Counted from the stretch's first letter, positions 9,528 to 18,013 are shown. The stretch: DNA of 64,000 bases from a bacterium (GCA_028820935.1 JAPPHZ010000009.1:124001-188000), one strand, 5' to 3'. The notes: generated by a model not told the origin, from the sequence alone. Translations and numbers: made by a program.

Positions 9528-10322
9528 TCAGTCCGCTGGGTTGCAGTTGGTTTCTGTTGCAGTCCAACCCAATGACCTAACGTTGTCACATGTAGTTCTT
9601 AGTGGGATTGGATCTTCTGATCTCCAGACCTCCGGCGGGAAATAGTCGAACACGAGCGGGAAACAGGAACCAGACATAAAGTCCTTTTTGTCCCTATACC
9701 CCCTAGGACCGTGCTCCCATCCTAGGCTATGGCCTATTTCATGAATAACGGTGCACACTGCAGAACTAAAGACCTGATCAGATTGTATTGTAATATGCCC
9801 GGTGTCATAGAAGTATCCCATGCTACCATCAATAACAATAAGGTCTCTCCATCTGTTCTCCTGTTCGCAAGTTCCTCCGATGATGAACCCAGGAACATAC
9901 TTGCCCCCACTAAGCCACGAGTAGTATTTGGTAACCTGTTGAAAAACTTCGTCCGTTGTTCCTTGATAATCCCTTCCAGGATGGAGGAATTCATCACAGA
10001 TGTAGACATTCCATACCTCGCTATAGTCTATTGATTCCAGCTCCTCAAAACCCACTCTAAGGATTGTCGCCATGTCTGCTCTGGAGACACCATCTGGGAA
10101 GGCTCGATTAAAAACTGTCAGGGCCTGTTTAGGCGTAATCTCTTGGTCAGGTCTAAAGGTCCCATCTCCATAACCAACAAACCATCCTCTGTCTACAGCA
10201 AACCGTATATCATCATACTGGAAGTGATTCTCATCTATATCCACAAAGTTCATTTGGGCATAGACTATGCCCGCCCCAACTAGAACCATGACTGTTGCCA
10301 GCACAAAGGCTTTTGATCTCAC
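9528..10322 (-). CDS. secreted S-layer-homology metzincin-like metalloprotease
   Basis: Probably an exported zinc protease held at the cell envelope. The 264 aa begin with a signal peptide (KAFVLATVMVLVGAGIVYA). One S-layer-homology unit follows (FVDIDENHFQYDDIRFAVDR then GYGDGTFRPDQEITPKQA), with part of a second. The metzincin zinc motif HEIGHSLGWEH is near residues 194-204, with a Met-turn DFMSGS at about 216. The GTG start at 10322 was chosen for its AGAGGAG ribosome site. An ATG 16 codons upstream has none. Base composition is clearly more AT-rich than all neighbours, suggesting transfer. It separates the two halves of the C1-amine cluster. Confidence 0.75.
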   Translation of the reverse strand: MRSKAFVLATVMVLVGAGIVYAQMNFVDIDENHFQYDDIRFAVDRGWFVGYGDGTFRPDQEITPKQALTVFNRAFPDGVSRADMATILRVGFEELESIDYSEVWNVYICDEFLHPGRDYQGTTDEVFQQVTKYYSWLSGGKYVPGFIIGGTCEQENRWRDLIVIDGSMGYFYDTGHITIQSDQVFSSAVCTVIHEIGHSLGWEHGPRGYRDKKDFMSGSCFPLVFDYFPPEVWRSEDPIPLRTTCDNVRSLGWTATETNCNPAD

Positions 10323-10486
10323 TCCTTCTCCTCTGTAACAACGATCCGGCTCGCCATGAAAGAGTACCAAAAGGGGTATAGGGGCCTGCCCCGCCCGGGT
10401 GGCTCACCGAGTACGTGGCACAGCATAGTGCAGTGTTCTTCACATTGAGTGACGCACCGCAGCCACAGGTCTACAATCCTGAACAC

Positions 10487-10699
10487 ATGGACCAGTACGG
10501 CAACTGCACAGACCGGCACACCGGTAGGTCAAACCGAGCGAATCGGGAACCGCTGGAGTACGTGATGAGAGAGTTACCGCGCGCGCAAACCGGGGCGGGA
10601 AAGCATAGGTGTCCTTACTGTGCGTACGAGAGGGGCCGGGCCGACGCTCTCGTGCAGGTAAGGGACTACCTTGACGGTCTAACGAAAACACATGGGTAA
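10487..10699 (+). CDS. small CPYCAY zinc-ribbon-like protein
   Basis: A predicted 70 aa protein with the segment AQTGAGKHRCPYCAYERGRADAL, a Cys-x-x-Cys motif of a small conserved family that I know only as an orphan. Its function is unknown to me. A shorter start (MRELPRA, 10565) would keep the motif and an in-frame ATG at 10571 region is not needed. Its stop overlaps the start of the next small ORF (ATGGGTAA), which argues for translation. It belongs to the AT-richer insert with the metzincin gene. Confidence 0.45.
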   Translation: MDQYGNCTDRHTGRSNRANREPLEYVMRELPRAQTGAGKHRCPYCAYERGRADALVQVRDYLDGLTKTHG

Positions 10700-10877
10700 A
10701 CGTCGGCGTGCTCGGAAAGCAGCCCGCAAGAGGCGGAAGGCCGCGAAGCGGGCGGCGGGTGCGCAGGCTCTCAGTGAAATGGCTCACGTGTCCCGTAGGC
10801 TCGGTCGGGGATGCGGGTGTGCGTTGCCGGTTCTGCTGATAGTCGTATTGGGTGTTGCCGGGTCCTGTGTGGGCTAG
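10692..10877 (+). CDS. small basic single-span membrane protein
   Basis: A 61 aa predicted product. The first 22 residues are almost all Arg, Lys and Ala (MGKRRRARKAARKRRKAAKR), followed by a Gly/Cys turn and a hydrophobic C-terminal segment ALPVLLIVVLGVAGSCVG. The start overlaps the stop of the upstream small ORF by eight bases, consistent with coupled translation. The low-complexity N-terminus could also come from chance coding, so this is tentative. Confidence 0.3.
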   Translation: MGKRRRARKAARKRRKAAKRAAGAQALSEMAHVSRRLGRGCGCALPVLLIVVLGVAGSCVG

Positions 10878-10952
10878 GTCCGGATCGACGTCTCATCGAA
10901 AGCAACAGACAACACGCCTAGCTCGGCCACTCCGACGCATAGCGATTCGTAA

Positions 10953-11552
10953 TCAAACGACAGCACCCAACAGCGGGCCGATGCCGAATTCGTGGCGGGC
11001 GTCGAGTATGGCGTCGAACAGGTACTGGCCGTACGACCGGTCGCAGGAGATCAGGTAGGAGCGGGTGCCGTCGACATCGTTGCGGACGATGTCGCAGGTC
11101 ACCTTCGCCACCGAGGCCGAGACGGCGGCGCCGTCGGGCGTCATGTGGTCGTTCCAGTCGAGGCTGCACAGCTTCTCCAGCACCGAAGCCGCCTCGGGTC
11201 CGGTCAGCCGGAACAGGGCCCGGCTGTGGGTGTGATCGATCACGCTGACATGGCCGGAACGGTCAAGCCTGTCGACCAAGGTTCGGCTCGCAGCGGCCGA
11301 ACCCAGGATGATCCACTCGTCCGGGCGCTGGCCGATGACGAGCACGCCCTCCTCGGTCCGGCTGGTGCCGAAGGAGGCGTCCAACTGGTGGCAGGCAACC
11401 GTTCCGGGTCCGGCTCTCACGATGATCTTGGTGGTAGCGGAGACATCATGGAGGGTCAGGGCCGCACCGGACCAGCGGGGCTCCGTCGATGCGCCCTCAT
11501 GGGACACGAAGCTCCTGCTGACAGGACTCTCGAAGGCAGGGAGTTCAGCCAC
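10953..11552 (-). CDS. soxG: sarcosine oxidase / N-methylglutamate dehydrogenase gamma subunit
   Basis: Small subunit of the heterotetrameric sarcosine-oxidase family. The 199 aa resemble the N-terminal part of the GcvT/YgfZ fold (DEWIILG, VSVIDHTHSRALFRLTGPEAASVLEKLCSLDW, SYLISCDRSYGQYLFDAILDA near the end). The start is taken at GTG 11552 (VAELPAFESPVSRSF), overlapping the soxA stop by eight bases. An ATG at 11585 would overlap by 41 bases. It is last in the order soxB-soxD-soxA-soxG, the standard order of both sarcosine oxidase and MgdABCD. Confidence 0.87.
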   Translation of the reverse strand: MAELPAFESPVSRSFVSHEGASTEPRWSGAALTLHDVSATTKIIVRAGPGTVACHQLDASFGTSRTEEGVLVIGQRPDEWIILGSAAASRTLVDRLDRSGHVSVIDHTHSRALFRLTGPEAASVLEKLCSLDWNDHMTPDGAAVSASVAKVTCDIVRNDVDGTRSYLISCDRSYGQYLFDAILDARHEFGIGPLLGAVV

Positions 11553-14391
11553 GGACCCGCATCCCATCCGGGTCGAAGTGAGCATGGTGTTCCATCACGC
11601 GAGCGGTGATGCGACGGCCGTCGAGCATGACCACAGTGAGTTCCGTACCGGGGTCCGAGACCTCGGGCAGCACCTGGCCCAGGCAGACCGCGCGGTGCAA
11701 GGACGGGGACATGCGCGAGGAGGTGATCCGACCGATGATCTCGTCGGTGCCCGGCCGCACGATCTGGGCAGCCTCGTCAGGCACGACCCGGCCGTGGCGG
11801 GTGGGCTGGATGGCCACCAGCACCGGCGCCGATGGGTCCTCCAGGGCCCAGGCCAGCTCGGGCTTGCCGGCGAAGTCGTGCTTGTCAAGCTTGATGAGGT
11901 GCCGTAGCCCCACGGCCGGCGCCTTGGTGAGCCCGTCCGTGTCCTGGCCCACGATGAAGTGGCCCTTCTCCAGCCGCATGATGCGTTGGGCCTCCACGCC
12001 GAACGGCCTGATACCGAGATCCTCGCCGGCTTCCAATAAAGCCTCCCACACGGCCAGGCCGTAGCCGGCGGGAACGTGGAGTTCGAAGGAAAGCTCCCCG
12101 GTGAAGCCGATGCGCCACATGAAGCAGTCCGGGATGCCGGCCACCGTCGCGGTGCGCACCTGCATGTACCTGAAGGCCTCTGGATCGAGGTCGACATCCT
12201 CCGCCAGGCGCCGCACGAGCGTCCGCGACCGGGGACCGGCCACGTTGATACTGGTGTACCCGGACGTGACCGGGGTGACGTGTACCTGCCACTCGGGATG
12301 CTCGGTCTGGAGCCAGTTCTCGGCCCACTCCCACACCGTCCCGGCGCCGGAGCTGGTGGTGGTCATCATGTAGTGCTGATCGCCGAGCCGTCCGGTGATC
12401 CCGTCGTCGAGGACTACGCCGTCCTCGGCGCACATGATCCCGTAACGCACCGAACCGACCGCCAGTTTCATCCACTTGTTGGTGTACAGATGGCTCAGCA
12501 GCTTCGGAACGTCGGGCCCGCGGAGGTCGAGCTTTCCGAGCGGGGTGACGTCCATGATGCCGACGCTCTGCCGCGTGTTGCGCACCTCGCCGGCCGGGTC
12601 TCCGTAGTGATCCGGACGGATCCATTGGCCGGCCAGCATGAACGTGGCGCCGTTGGCCTCATGCCAGGGATGGACCGACGACACCCGAACCGGCTCGAAC
12701 AAGCGCCCGCCCAAGGCCCCCATGGTGACCGGCGCGTACGGTGGCCGCCACACGGTGGTCCCGACCTCGGCGATCGTCTGTCCCCTGGCCTCGGCCAGCA
12801 CCGCCACCGTGTTGACGGTCTCCAGCTTGCCCTGGCTCGGACCCATCGTGGCGGTCGTGTAGCGCTTGAGCAGTTCGACGGAGTCGTATCCCTCGGCCGC
12901 GGCTCCCATCATGTCCTTGGAACTCACGTCCTCGGAGAAGTCGACCACACCGTGCGTGGACGACCGGAAGAGGGCCGGATGAGAGTCCCGGGGCAGGGCC
13001 GGGCGAATGTCCGGCGGCCACTCGGGTTCTTCACCACTTGCCGGCCGGGCGCGGGCCGTAGCGGCCTGCAGCCGATGGCTCACCGCCCTCGCCCTGGCGG
13101 CCGCCAGCCGGCCGGTGGCCCTGGCGTGCGCGATGAGTTCATCCGGGCTGCCGTCGCCCGCCAGACCGCCGGTGGCCAGGACGTTGTCTAACGGGACCGA
13201 CGGGAAGAAGCGGGCCGCTGCGTCGTCGTAGACCGGCCGGTCCCCGGACATGTTCAGTAGGGACGTGGGAGCGGTCCAGCCGGCAGCAGTGACCAGCAGA
13301 TCGCAGTCCAGGGTCCTGCCATCGGCCAGTTGCACACCTCTGACGCTCTTCGACCCCCCTAGGGCTCGCAGGATGTCTTCGCCCCGGCGTGCGTCGACCA
13401 CCGTCACCTCCGCACCTGCTCGCTCCAGGTCGATGGCGGCGGCATCCCCGTCAGGGTTGGCCGTGAACACCACGGCAGTGCTGCCGGGTCTCACCGCGTA
13501 CATGTTCACGAACCGTCGGACCGCGCCCGACAGCATGACGCCGGGCTTGTCGTTGCCGTCGAACACGTAGGGACGCTCGATCAGACCGGGCGCGACGATC
13601 AGGGCCTTGGCCCGGGCCTTTACCAAGCGCTCGACCGCGACGGGGTGGTTGCGCTGGACGATGGCGGTCCAATTGTCCTCATAGCGGCCCGTGACGGTCG
13701 AGTCGGCCAAGACCTCGACCCCGGCTGCTTCGACCGCGGCGACGAGTTCCGCGGCCAGAGCCCGGTCCTGGTCATCTCCCCAGAGGAGGTGGCCGCCCAA
13801 GCGGTGGCCATCCTCCACCAGGAGTACCCTCGCTCCGGCCTCGGCCGCCGCGAGGGCAGCAGCCATCCCGGCCGGGCCTCCCCCGGCCACAACCACGTCG
13901 GGGTGGGTGTAGCGCTTGTCGTGGTACCGGTGCGGGGTGTCGAGGTCAATCCTCCCTCCGGGGGAGAAGGTGGCCAGCACCTTCTCGTAGGTCGGCCAGA
14001 GCCACATGGGCCGCATGAAGGTCTTGTAGTAGAAGCCGGCGGTCAGGAACCGCGAGGCCAGCCCGGTGATCGCTCTCAGGTCGCGTTCGAGCGACGGCCA
14101 CACGTTCTGGGCCTCCACCGCCATGCCCGGCTCGATGAGGCGGTGGGCCGAGCGGACGTTCGGATCGTCACCTGCCTGCACCAGCCCGTTGGGATCCCAG
14201 TAGTCGTTGCTCATGTAACCCCGCGGTCGCCGGTACTTCATCGACCGTGACACGACCCGGACGCCTCCTGCGGTGAGCGCCGAGGCGATGGTGTCGCCCG
14301 CGAAGCCCGACATCGCCCGCCCGTTCCAGGTGAAGTCGACGGTACGGGACCGGTCGATCACCTCGCCGGGCTGGGGAGGGAGGCGCGTCAT
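11545..14391 (-). CDS. soxA: sarcosine oxidase / N-methylglutamate dehydrogenase alpha subunit
   Basis: Large subunit binding NAD and FAD and passing the methyl-derived one-carbon unit to tetrahydrofolate. The 948 aa have a 2Fe-2S-like fold at the N-terminus lacking cluster cysteines (DFTWNGRAMSGFAGDTIASAL), a Rossmann domain (VVVAGGGPAGMAAALAAAEAG, near residue 165), and a C-terminal GcvT aminomethyltransferase-like domain (VGIMDVTPLGKLDLRGPD, SYT/INVAGP, FMWRIGFTGELSFELHVP). The start at 14391 overlaps the soxD stop as ATGA. The substrate could be sarcosine or N-methylglutamate. The adjoining mgs-like genes favour the latter. Confidence 0.92.
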   Translation of the reverse strand: MTRLPPQPGEVIDRSRTVDFTWNGRAMSGFAGDTIASALTAGGVRVVSRSMKYRRPRGYMSNDYWDPNGLVQAGDDPNVRSAHRLIEPGMAVEAQNVWPSLERDLRAITGLASRFLTAGFYYKTFMRPMWLWPTYEKVLATFSPGGRIDLDTPHRYHDKRYTHPDVVVAGGGPAGMAAALAAAEAGARVLLVEDGHRLGGHLLWGDDQDRALAAELVAAVEAAGVEVLADSTVTGRYEDNWTAIVQRNHPVAVERLVKARAKALIVAPGLIERPYVFDGNDKPGVMLSGAVRRFVNMYAVRPGSTAVVFTANPDGDAAAIDLERAGAEVTVVDARRGEDILRALGGSKSVRGVQLADGRTLDCDLLVTAAGWTAPTSLLNMSGDRPVYDDAAARFFPSVPLDNVLATGGLAGDGSPDELIAHARATGRLAAARARAVSHRLQAATARARPASGEEPEWPPDIRPALPRDSHPALFRSSTHGVVDFSEDVSSKDMMGAAAEGYDSVELLKRYTTATMGPSQGKLETVNTVAVLAEARGQTIAEVGTTVWRPPYAPVTMGALGGRLFEPVRVSSVHPWHEANGATFMLAGQWIRPDHYGDPAGEVRNTRQSVGIMDVTPLGKLDLRGPDVPKLLSHLYTNKWMKLAVGSVRYGIMCAEDGVVLDDGITGRLGDQHYMMTTTSSGAGTVWEWAENWLQTEHPEWQVHVTPVTSGYTSINVAGPRSRTLVRRLAEDVDLDPEAFRYMQVRTATVAGIPDCFMWRIGFTGELSFELHVPAGYGLAVWEALLEAGEDLGIRPFGVEAQRIMRLEKGHFIVGQDTDGLTKAPAVGLRHLIKLDKHDFAGKPELAWALEDPSAPVLVAIQPTRHGRVVPDEAAQIVRPGTDEIIGRITSSRMSPSLHRAVCLGQVLPEVSDPGTELTVVMLDGRRITARVMEHHAHFDPDGMRVRG

Positions 14392-14660
14392 GGCCTCTTC
14401 CCGAGCTTGGCCACGGGTGTCGGCGGGTTGGTGAACTCGTTGCTGACGGTGTCCCGTTCGAGTGTGAAGTACCGGCGGCAGCCGGAGCGGCAGTACCACG
14501 TCTCGCGCAACAATCCGGCCGGGTTCGCCCTCTCGTACAGGTAGGCGCGCCACTCCTTGGCCGAGGCCGAGTTGGGATCGGGTCTGGGCCGGGACTCGCC
14601 CACGTACCGCAAGTCGGCCGCGTTCCGCGGACCGCAGTTGGGGCACGGGACGATCAGCAT
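14388..14660 (-). CDS. soxD: sarcosine oxidase / N-methylglutamate dehydrogenase delta subunit
   Basis: Zinc-containing small subunit of the heterotetramer, 90 aa. Cys6 and Cys9 (CPNCG) form one half of the zinc site and Cys57 and Cys61 (WYCRSGCRRYF) the other. In characterised sarcosine oxidases the third ligand is a His in a WYHxxGC motif, so this protein has a four-Cys variant. The start ATG at 14660 follows closely on soxB and the stop overlaps soxA (ATGA). Confidence 0.9.
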   Translation of the reverse strand: MLIVPCPNCGPRNAADLRYVGESRPRPDPNSASAKEWRAYLYERANPAGLLRETWYCRSGCRRYFTLERDTVSNEFTNPPTPVAKLGKRP

Positions 14661-14677
14661 GACTCTCCGTCCACCAA

Positions 14678-15967
14678 CTAGTGGCCTACCGCCGCGGCAC
14701 CCTTCTCGCCGACGAGGGCGTCTCTCTCGAAACGAGAGAGCGCGAAGGGTGCGATCAGATCGGGGGTCTTCTGCGTGGCGATCGCCTCGGCTATCTGTTC
14801 GCCGGACACGGGTCCGGCCTTGAAGCCGTAGGTGCCCCATCCGACATCGCACAGGAAGCCTTCCACGGGGGTGAAGCCCATCACCGGCGAGTAGTCGGGG
14901 GTCATGTCGCACAGACCGGCCCACTGCCGCAGCAGGCGCATGCGGGAGATACCGGGCATGAGCTCGAGCAGGTGACCCGCCGTCCCCTCGGCGAAGTCGA
15001 GGGAGCCCCGGATGTCGTAGGTGTTGTAGGGATCGACCGAGGCGCCGAACACCAGCTCTCCCCTGGCGGTCTGGCTGACGTAGACATGCAGGGTCCCGGA
15101 TACCACCACCACGGGCAGGAACACCTTGACCGGCTCGGTGACCGCGGCCTGCAGGGGGCGCGTGCTGATGGGAAGCCCGACGCCGGCCATATCTGAGATC
15201 AGGGTGGCCCATCCCGCCGTACAGTTCACGACCACCGGGGCCGAGATGTCGCCGTGGTTGGTGCGGACGCCGGTGACCCGGCCGCCGGAACCCTTGCCAC
15301 CGGGGCCTTCGCCGCCGGTGACCATGATGTCCACGACCTCCGTCTTCTGGTGCATCTCCACACCCAGAGCGTCGGCCCCCCGCGCGTAGCCCCACACCAC
15401 GGCGTCATGGCGGATGATGCCGCCGGGCGGGTGGTAGAGGGCGCCCAGGATCGGGTAGCGGGGGTGGCTCGACGTGTCGAGCGCCGGTGCCAGCTTCTTG
15501 ATCTCGGCCGGCCCGATGACGCTCGAGTCGACCCCCTGGAGCTTGTTGACCTCGGCCCTCCAGTGCATCGTCCGGAGCGAGGCGTCGCTGTGCGCCAGCG
15601 TTATGTGACCGCGCCTGGAGAACATCACGTTGATGTTCAGGTCGATGGCCATGGTCCTGTACAGCTGAAGCGAGCGGTCGTAGAAGACGACTCCCTCCGG
15701 CGTGAGGTAGTTGGACCGCAGGATGGCCGTGTTGCGCCCGGAGCCCCCGCTTCCCAGATACGACTTCTCGAGCACGGCCACATTGGTTATGCCGTGGTTG
15801 GCGGCCAGGTAGTAGGCCGTGGCCAACCCGTGAACGCCTCCGCCGATGACGACCACGTCGTAGCTATCCCGCAGCGGTACCTCCCGCCACACCCGCGGCC
15901 ATGCCCTCTTGCGGGCGCCCCGGCTGATGAGCCGGACCGCGGAGTATCGAGGGGGGCGTCGTCTCAT
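14678..15967 (-). CDS. soxB: sarcosine oxidase / N-methylglutamate dehydrogenase beta subunit
   Basis: FAD/FMN-binding oxidase subunit carrying out N-methyl amine oxidation. The 429 aa contain the DxG-type motif YDVVVIGGGVHGLATAYYL (about 36-54), the flavin loop GSGGSGRNTAILRSNYL, and IIRHDAVVWGYARGA around residue 187, where the conserved His is the expected covalent FMN attachment site. The C-terminal FAD contact is WGTYGFKAGPVSG. The start MRRRPPRYSA was preferred because the family begins with a similar YSA segment. An in-frame GTG/ATG at 16000 is possible. First gene of soxBDAG. Confidence 0.92.
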   Translation of the reverse strand: MRRRPPRYSAVRLISRGARKRAWPRVWREVPLRDSYDVVVIGGGVHGLATAYYLAANHGITNVAVLEKSYLGSGGSGRNTAILRSNYLTPEGVVFYDRSLQLYRTMAIDLNINVMFSRRGHITLAHSDASLRTMHWRAEVNKLQGVDSSVIGPAEIKKLAPALDTSSHPRYPILGALYHPPGGIIRHDAVVWGYARGADALGVEMHQKTEVVDIMVTGGEGPGGKGSGGRVTGVRTNHGDISAPVVVNCTAGWATLISDMAGVGLPISTRPLQAAVTEPVKVFLPVVVVSGTLHVYVSQTARGELVFGASVDPYNTYDIRGSLDFAEGTAGHLLELMPGISRMRLLRQWAGLCDMTPDYSPVMGFTPVEGFLCDVGWGTYGFKAGPVSGEQIAEAIATQKTPDLIAPFALSRFERDALVGEKGAAAVGH

Positions 15968-16049
15968 CGGTCGCGCATGGTAACGGTGTTCCCGCACCAT
16001 CTGGGGTAGCTGCCACGGCGTGAAACGGTCGGCCCGCCACGGCCTCGGG

Positions 16050-16406
16050 TCAGGCTTGGAGGATCCGGCTGAGGGTTGCCAACCGCTGCGCCACTGTCCG
16101 GTAATAGACCCAGCGACCGCGCTTCTCGGACTCCACCAGGCCGGCCCGACGTAGGACCTTCAGGTGATGGCTGACCGTGGGCTGGGATACGCCGAGCGGC
16201 TCGACCATCTCGCACGCTGCGCAAGCCTCTCCCTTGGCCCCTATGAGGCTGAGCAGCCGGAGCCTGGTGGGATCCGACAGCACTCCGAACCACCCGGCCA
16301 GTCGTTCGGCCCGCTCCACCGTCAGGGGTTCGTCGACAATCGGGGCGCAGCAGACGGCAGGGGATCCATCTCCGGCCGGAGTACAACAATCGGTCACGGT
16401 ATCCAT
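16050..16406 (-). CDS. ArsR-family metalloid-responsive repressor
   Basis: A 118 aa winged-helix regulator. The helix-turn-helix VSQPTVSHHLKVLRRAGLV is at about 74-92 and the family core FGVLSDPTRLRLLSLI at 40-55. It has six cysteines: Cys7-Cys8 and Cys19-Cys20 in an N-terminal tail and Cys62/Cys65 in ACAACE, a likely arsenite or antimonite site. A strong AAGGAGG ribosome site precedes the ATG. It follows the permease gene by 19 bases on the same strand and presumably represses the promoter at 17400-17460. Confidence 0.88.
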   Translation of the reverse strand: MDTVTDCCTPAGDGSPAVCCAPIVDEPLTVERAERLAGWFGVLSDPTRLRLLSLIGAKGEACAACEMVEPLGVSQPTVSHHLKVLRRAGLVESEKRGRWVYYRTVAQRLATLSRILQA

Positions 16407-16425
16407 CTTCCATTACCTCCTTTTC

Positions 16426-17379
16426 TCATAGGATCATCTCGCCGGCCCAGCCCAGCAGCATCCCCCCTACCAGGAGGATGCCCACGACCAGACCTACGAC
16501 TCGCCGCCGGGCGATGACCAGCAGACCGGCCACCGACCCGACGCTGGCCCCGGCGCCGGTCACCACGAACGACAGCGCGGCACCGGTGCCCATCCCGCCA
16601 TCCACCAGCGCGGCGACCAGCGGTAGCGATGCCTCCGTGTTCACGTAGGCCGGGACGCCCACCAGGGCGGCCAGCGGGATCGCTCCCGTCGCACCCCCTC
16701 CGAGGAGGCCGGTGACCCAGCCGGTGGGGATGGCCCTGATCACCATGTACCCGACCGTGGTGAACACCAGGAAGAATGCCAGGAGCCGGCGCCCGGTCAA
16801 CAGAAGCTCGCGGCCGAAATCCCTCAGCCTGGCGCTCCTGCTCGGTAACTCGTGCACCGAGGCGGTGCCCGGCCCGGTGGCCACTCGGGTTGTGCACGCG
16901 TCCTCGCATCGGGAGTCGGATGCACGCACGCGGGCTTGCCCGCGGAGCCAGCCGGTCCGCTCGATGGTTGCGGCCAGGCCTCCGGCCGCCAGGCCGATGA
17001 TGATCGTTCCGATGAAGAAGGTGAGGGCGAAGGGCCATCCCATCAGTCCGGCCGACAGCAGCAGTTCCGCCGGACTGGTCAGGGGCGAGGACACCATGAA
17101 CGCCACCAGGGGCGCCCACGGAGTCGAGGACGCCATCCCGGCGATGAGCACCGCGGTGGTCCCGCACGAGCAGAAGGGTGTCAGGGCGGCCAGGGCCACT
17201 GCGCCGACGATCCCCACCCATATGCGCCGGCGCAACCATCCCTCCAAACGGTCCGTGCCGAGGTAGGTGGTGAGGGCGGCCGCAGCCACGATGGAGATGA
17301 TCAGGAAGGGCCATGTCAACCGGAGAGTGGCTAAGACGTCGGTGCTCACCTGAACCAGCAATCCTGCGAGCCAACTCAT
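16426..17379 (-). CDS. YraQ/ArsP-type permease
   Basis: A 317 aa membrane permease with eight or more spans, related to the DUF318/YraQ family that includes ArsP, an exporter of trivalent organoarsenicals. The motif TPFCSCGTTAVLIAGM (Cys70, Cys72) and the second-half repeat VGVPAYVNTEASLPLVAAL are diagnostic. A central loop has a Cys pair (SRCEDAC), a possible metalloid site. It is co-directional with the ArsR gene just downstream, so it is most likely an ArsR-controlled efflux permease. The exact substrate is not shown. Confidence 0.82.
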   Translation of the reverse strand: MSWLAGLLVQVSTDVLATLRLTWPFLIISIVAAAALTTYLGTDRLEGWLRRRIWVGIVGAVALAALTPFCSCGTTAVLIAGMASSTPWAPLVAFMVSSPLTSPAELLLSAGLMGWPFALTFFIGTIIIGLAAGGLAATIERTGWLRGQARVRASDSRCEDACTTRVATGPGTASVHELPSRSARLRDFGRELLLTGRRLLAFFLVFTTVGYMVIRAIPTGWVTGLLGGGATGAIPLAALVGVPAYVNTEASLPLVAALVDGGMGTGAALSFVVTGAGASVGSVAGLLVIARRRVVGLVVGILLVGGMLLGWAGEMIL

Positions 17380-17426
17380 GAGGTCGCCCGTCCAGATAGC
17401 CCGAGGATGGTTCGAAGCGGCATAAT

Positions 17427-17460
17427 ATATAGACTACAGCCTATATAGATTTTTGTCTAT
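17427..17460. promoter_or_regulatory. AT-rich palindrome, likely ArsR operator and promoter
   Basis: ATATAG at 17427-17432 and CTATAT at 17441-17446 form an inverted repeat with an 8-bp spacer. GTCTAT at 17455-17460 repeats the half-site. This short AT island in GC-rich DNA lies directly upstream of the permease-arsR operon, the standard place for an ArsR box. Binding is inferred. Confidence 0.55.
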
Positions 17461-17620
17461 TTATTGGCCGCCGGTTTCGAGAGCGGTGGTTCCACGTCGG
17501 TCAGCAAGCAGGCCCGGGAGTTAGAGTCGGTCGCCGGAGGCGAGCCGGCAGCACGATCTTCCGAGCACGGGCACCGGTCGCTTCGGCGAGAACCTATGGA
17601 CACGACAGGGAGAGGTTGTC

Positions 17621-18013
17621 ATGCCCACCGCCCGCGGACCCATGGACGTGAACATGGAGGCCGAGCCCCCGTTCCTGGAGCAGGACGGGATGAAGCTGAA
17701 CCGGAACGTGGTGCACAAGGTGTTTTCCGGCGACATGGTCGGCGCTTCGGAAGCGCAGATGATCGCAGCCTTCACCGCTACTCCCGGTTCGGCCGGCTAC
17801 GTGGCCATCGAGCACTTCACGGGTTCGGTGGGCGGGAGGTCGGGTTCGTTCGTACTCCAGCACAGCGGGGTGATGAACAGGGGCGACGCCCGGCTCGAGG
17901 TGACGATCGTGCCCGACTCGGGCACCGGTGAACTGGCCGGGATCTCGGGAACGCTCGAGATCCACAACGACGAGGGACAGCACTCCTACGTCCTCGACTA
18001 CAGGATCGCCTGA
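17621..18013 (+). CDS. DUF3224 domain protein
   Basis: A 130 aa single-domain protein of the allene-oxide-cyclase-like DUF3224 family. It has the typical core YVAIEHFTGSVGGRSGSFVLQHSGVMNRG and the ending VPDSGTGELAGISGTLEIHNDEGQHSYVLDYRI. Enzymatic activity is not established for the family. A GGGAGAGG ribosome site precedes the ATG. It is divergent from the arsenic-type operon, sharing its upstream region, but no functional link is evident. Confidence 0.8.
   Translation: MPTARGPMDVNMEAEPPFLEQDGMKLNRNVVHKVFSGDMVGASEAQMIAAFTATPGSAGYVAIEHFTGSVGGRSGSFVLQHSGVMNRGDARLEVTIVPDSGTGELAGISGTLEIHNDEGQHSYVLDYRIA

Noticed and set aside
9397-9645. A short plus-strand frame before the metzincin gene
   Set aside because: It overlaps the C-terminus of the metzincin antisense and has no motif or ribosome site.
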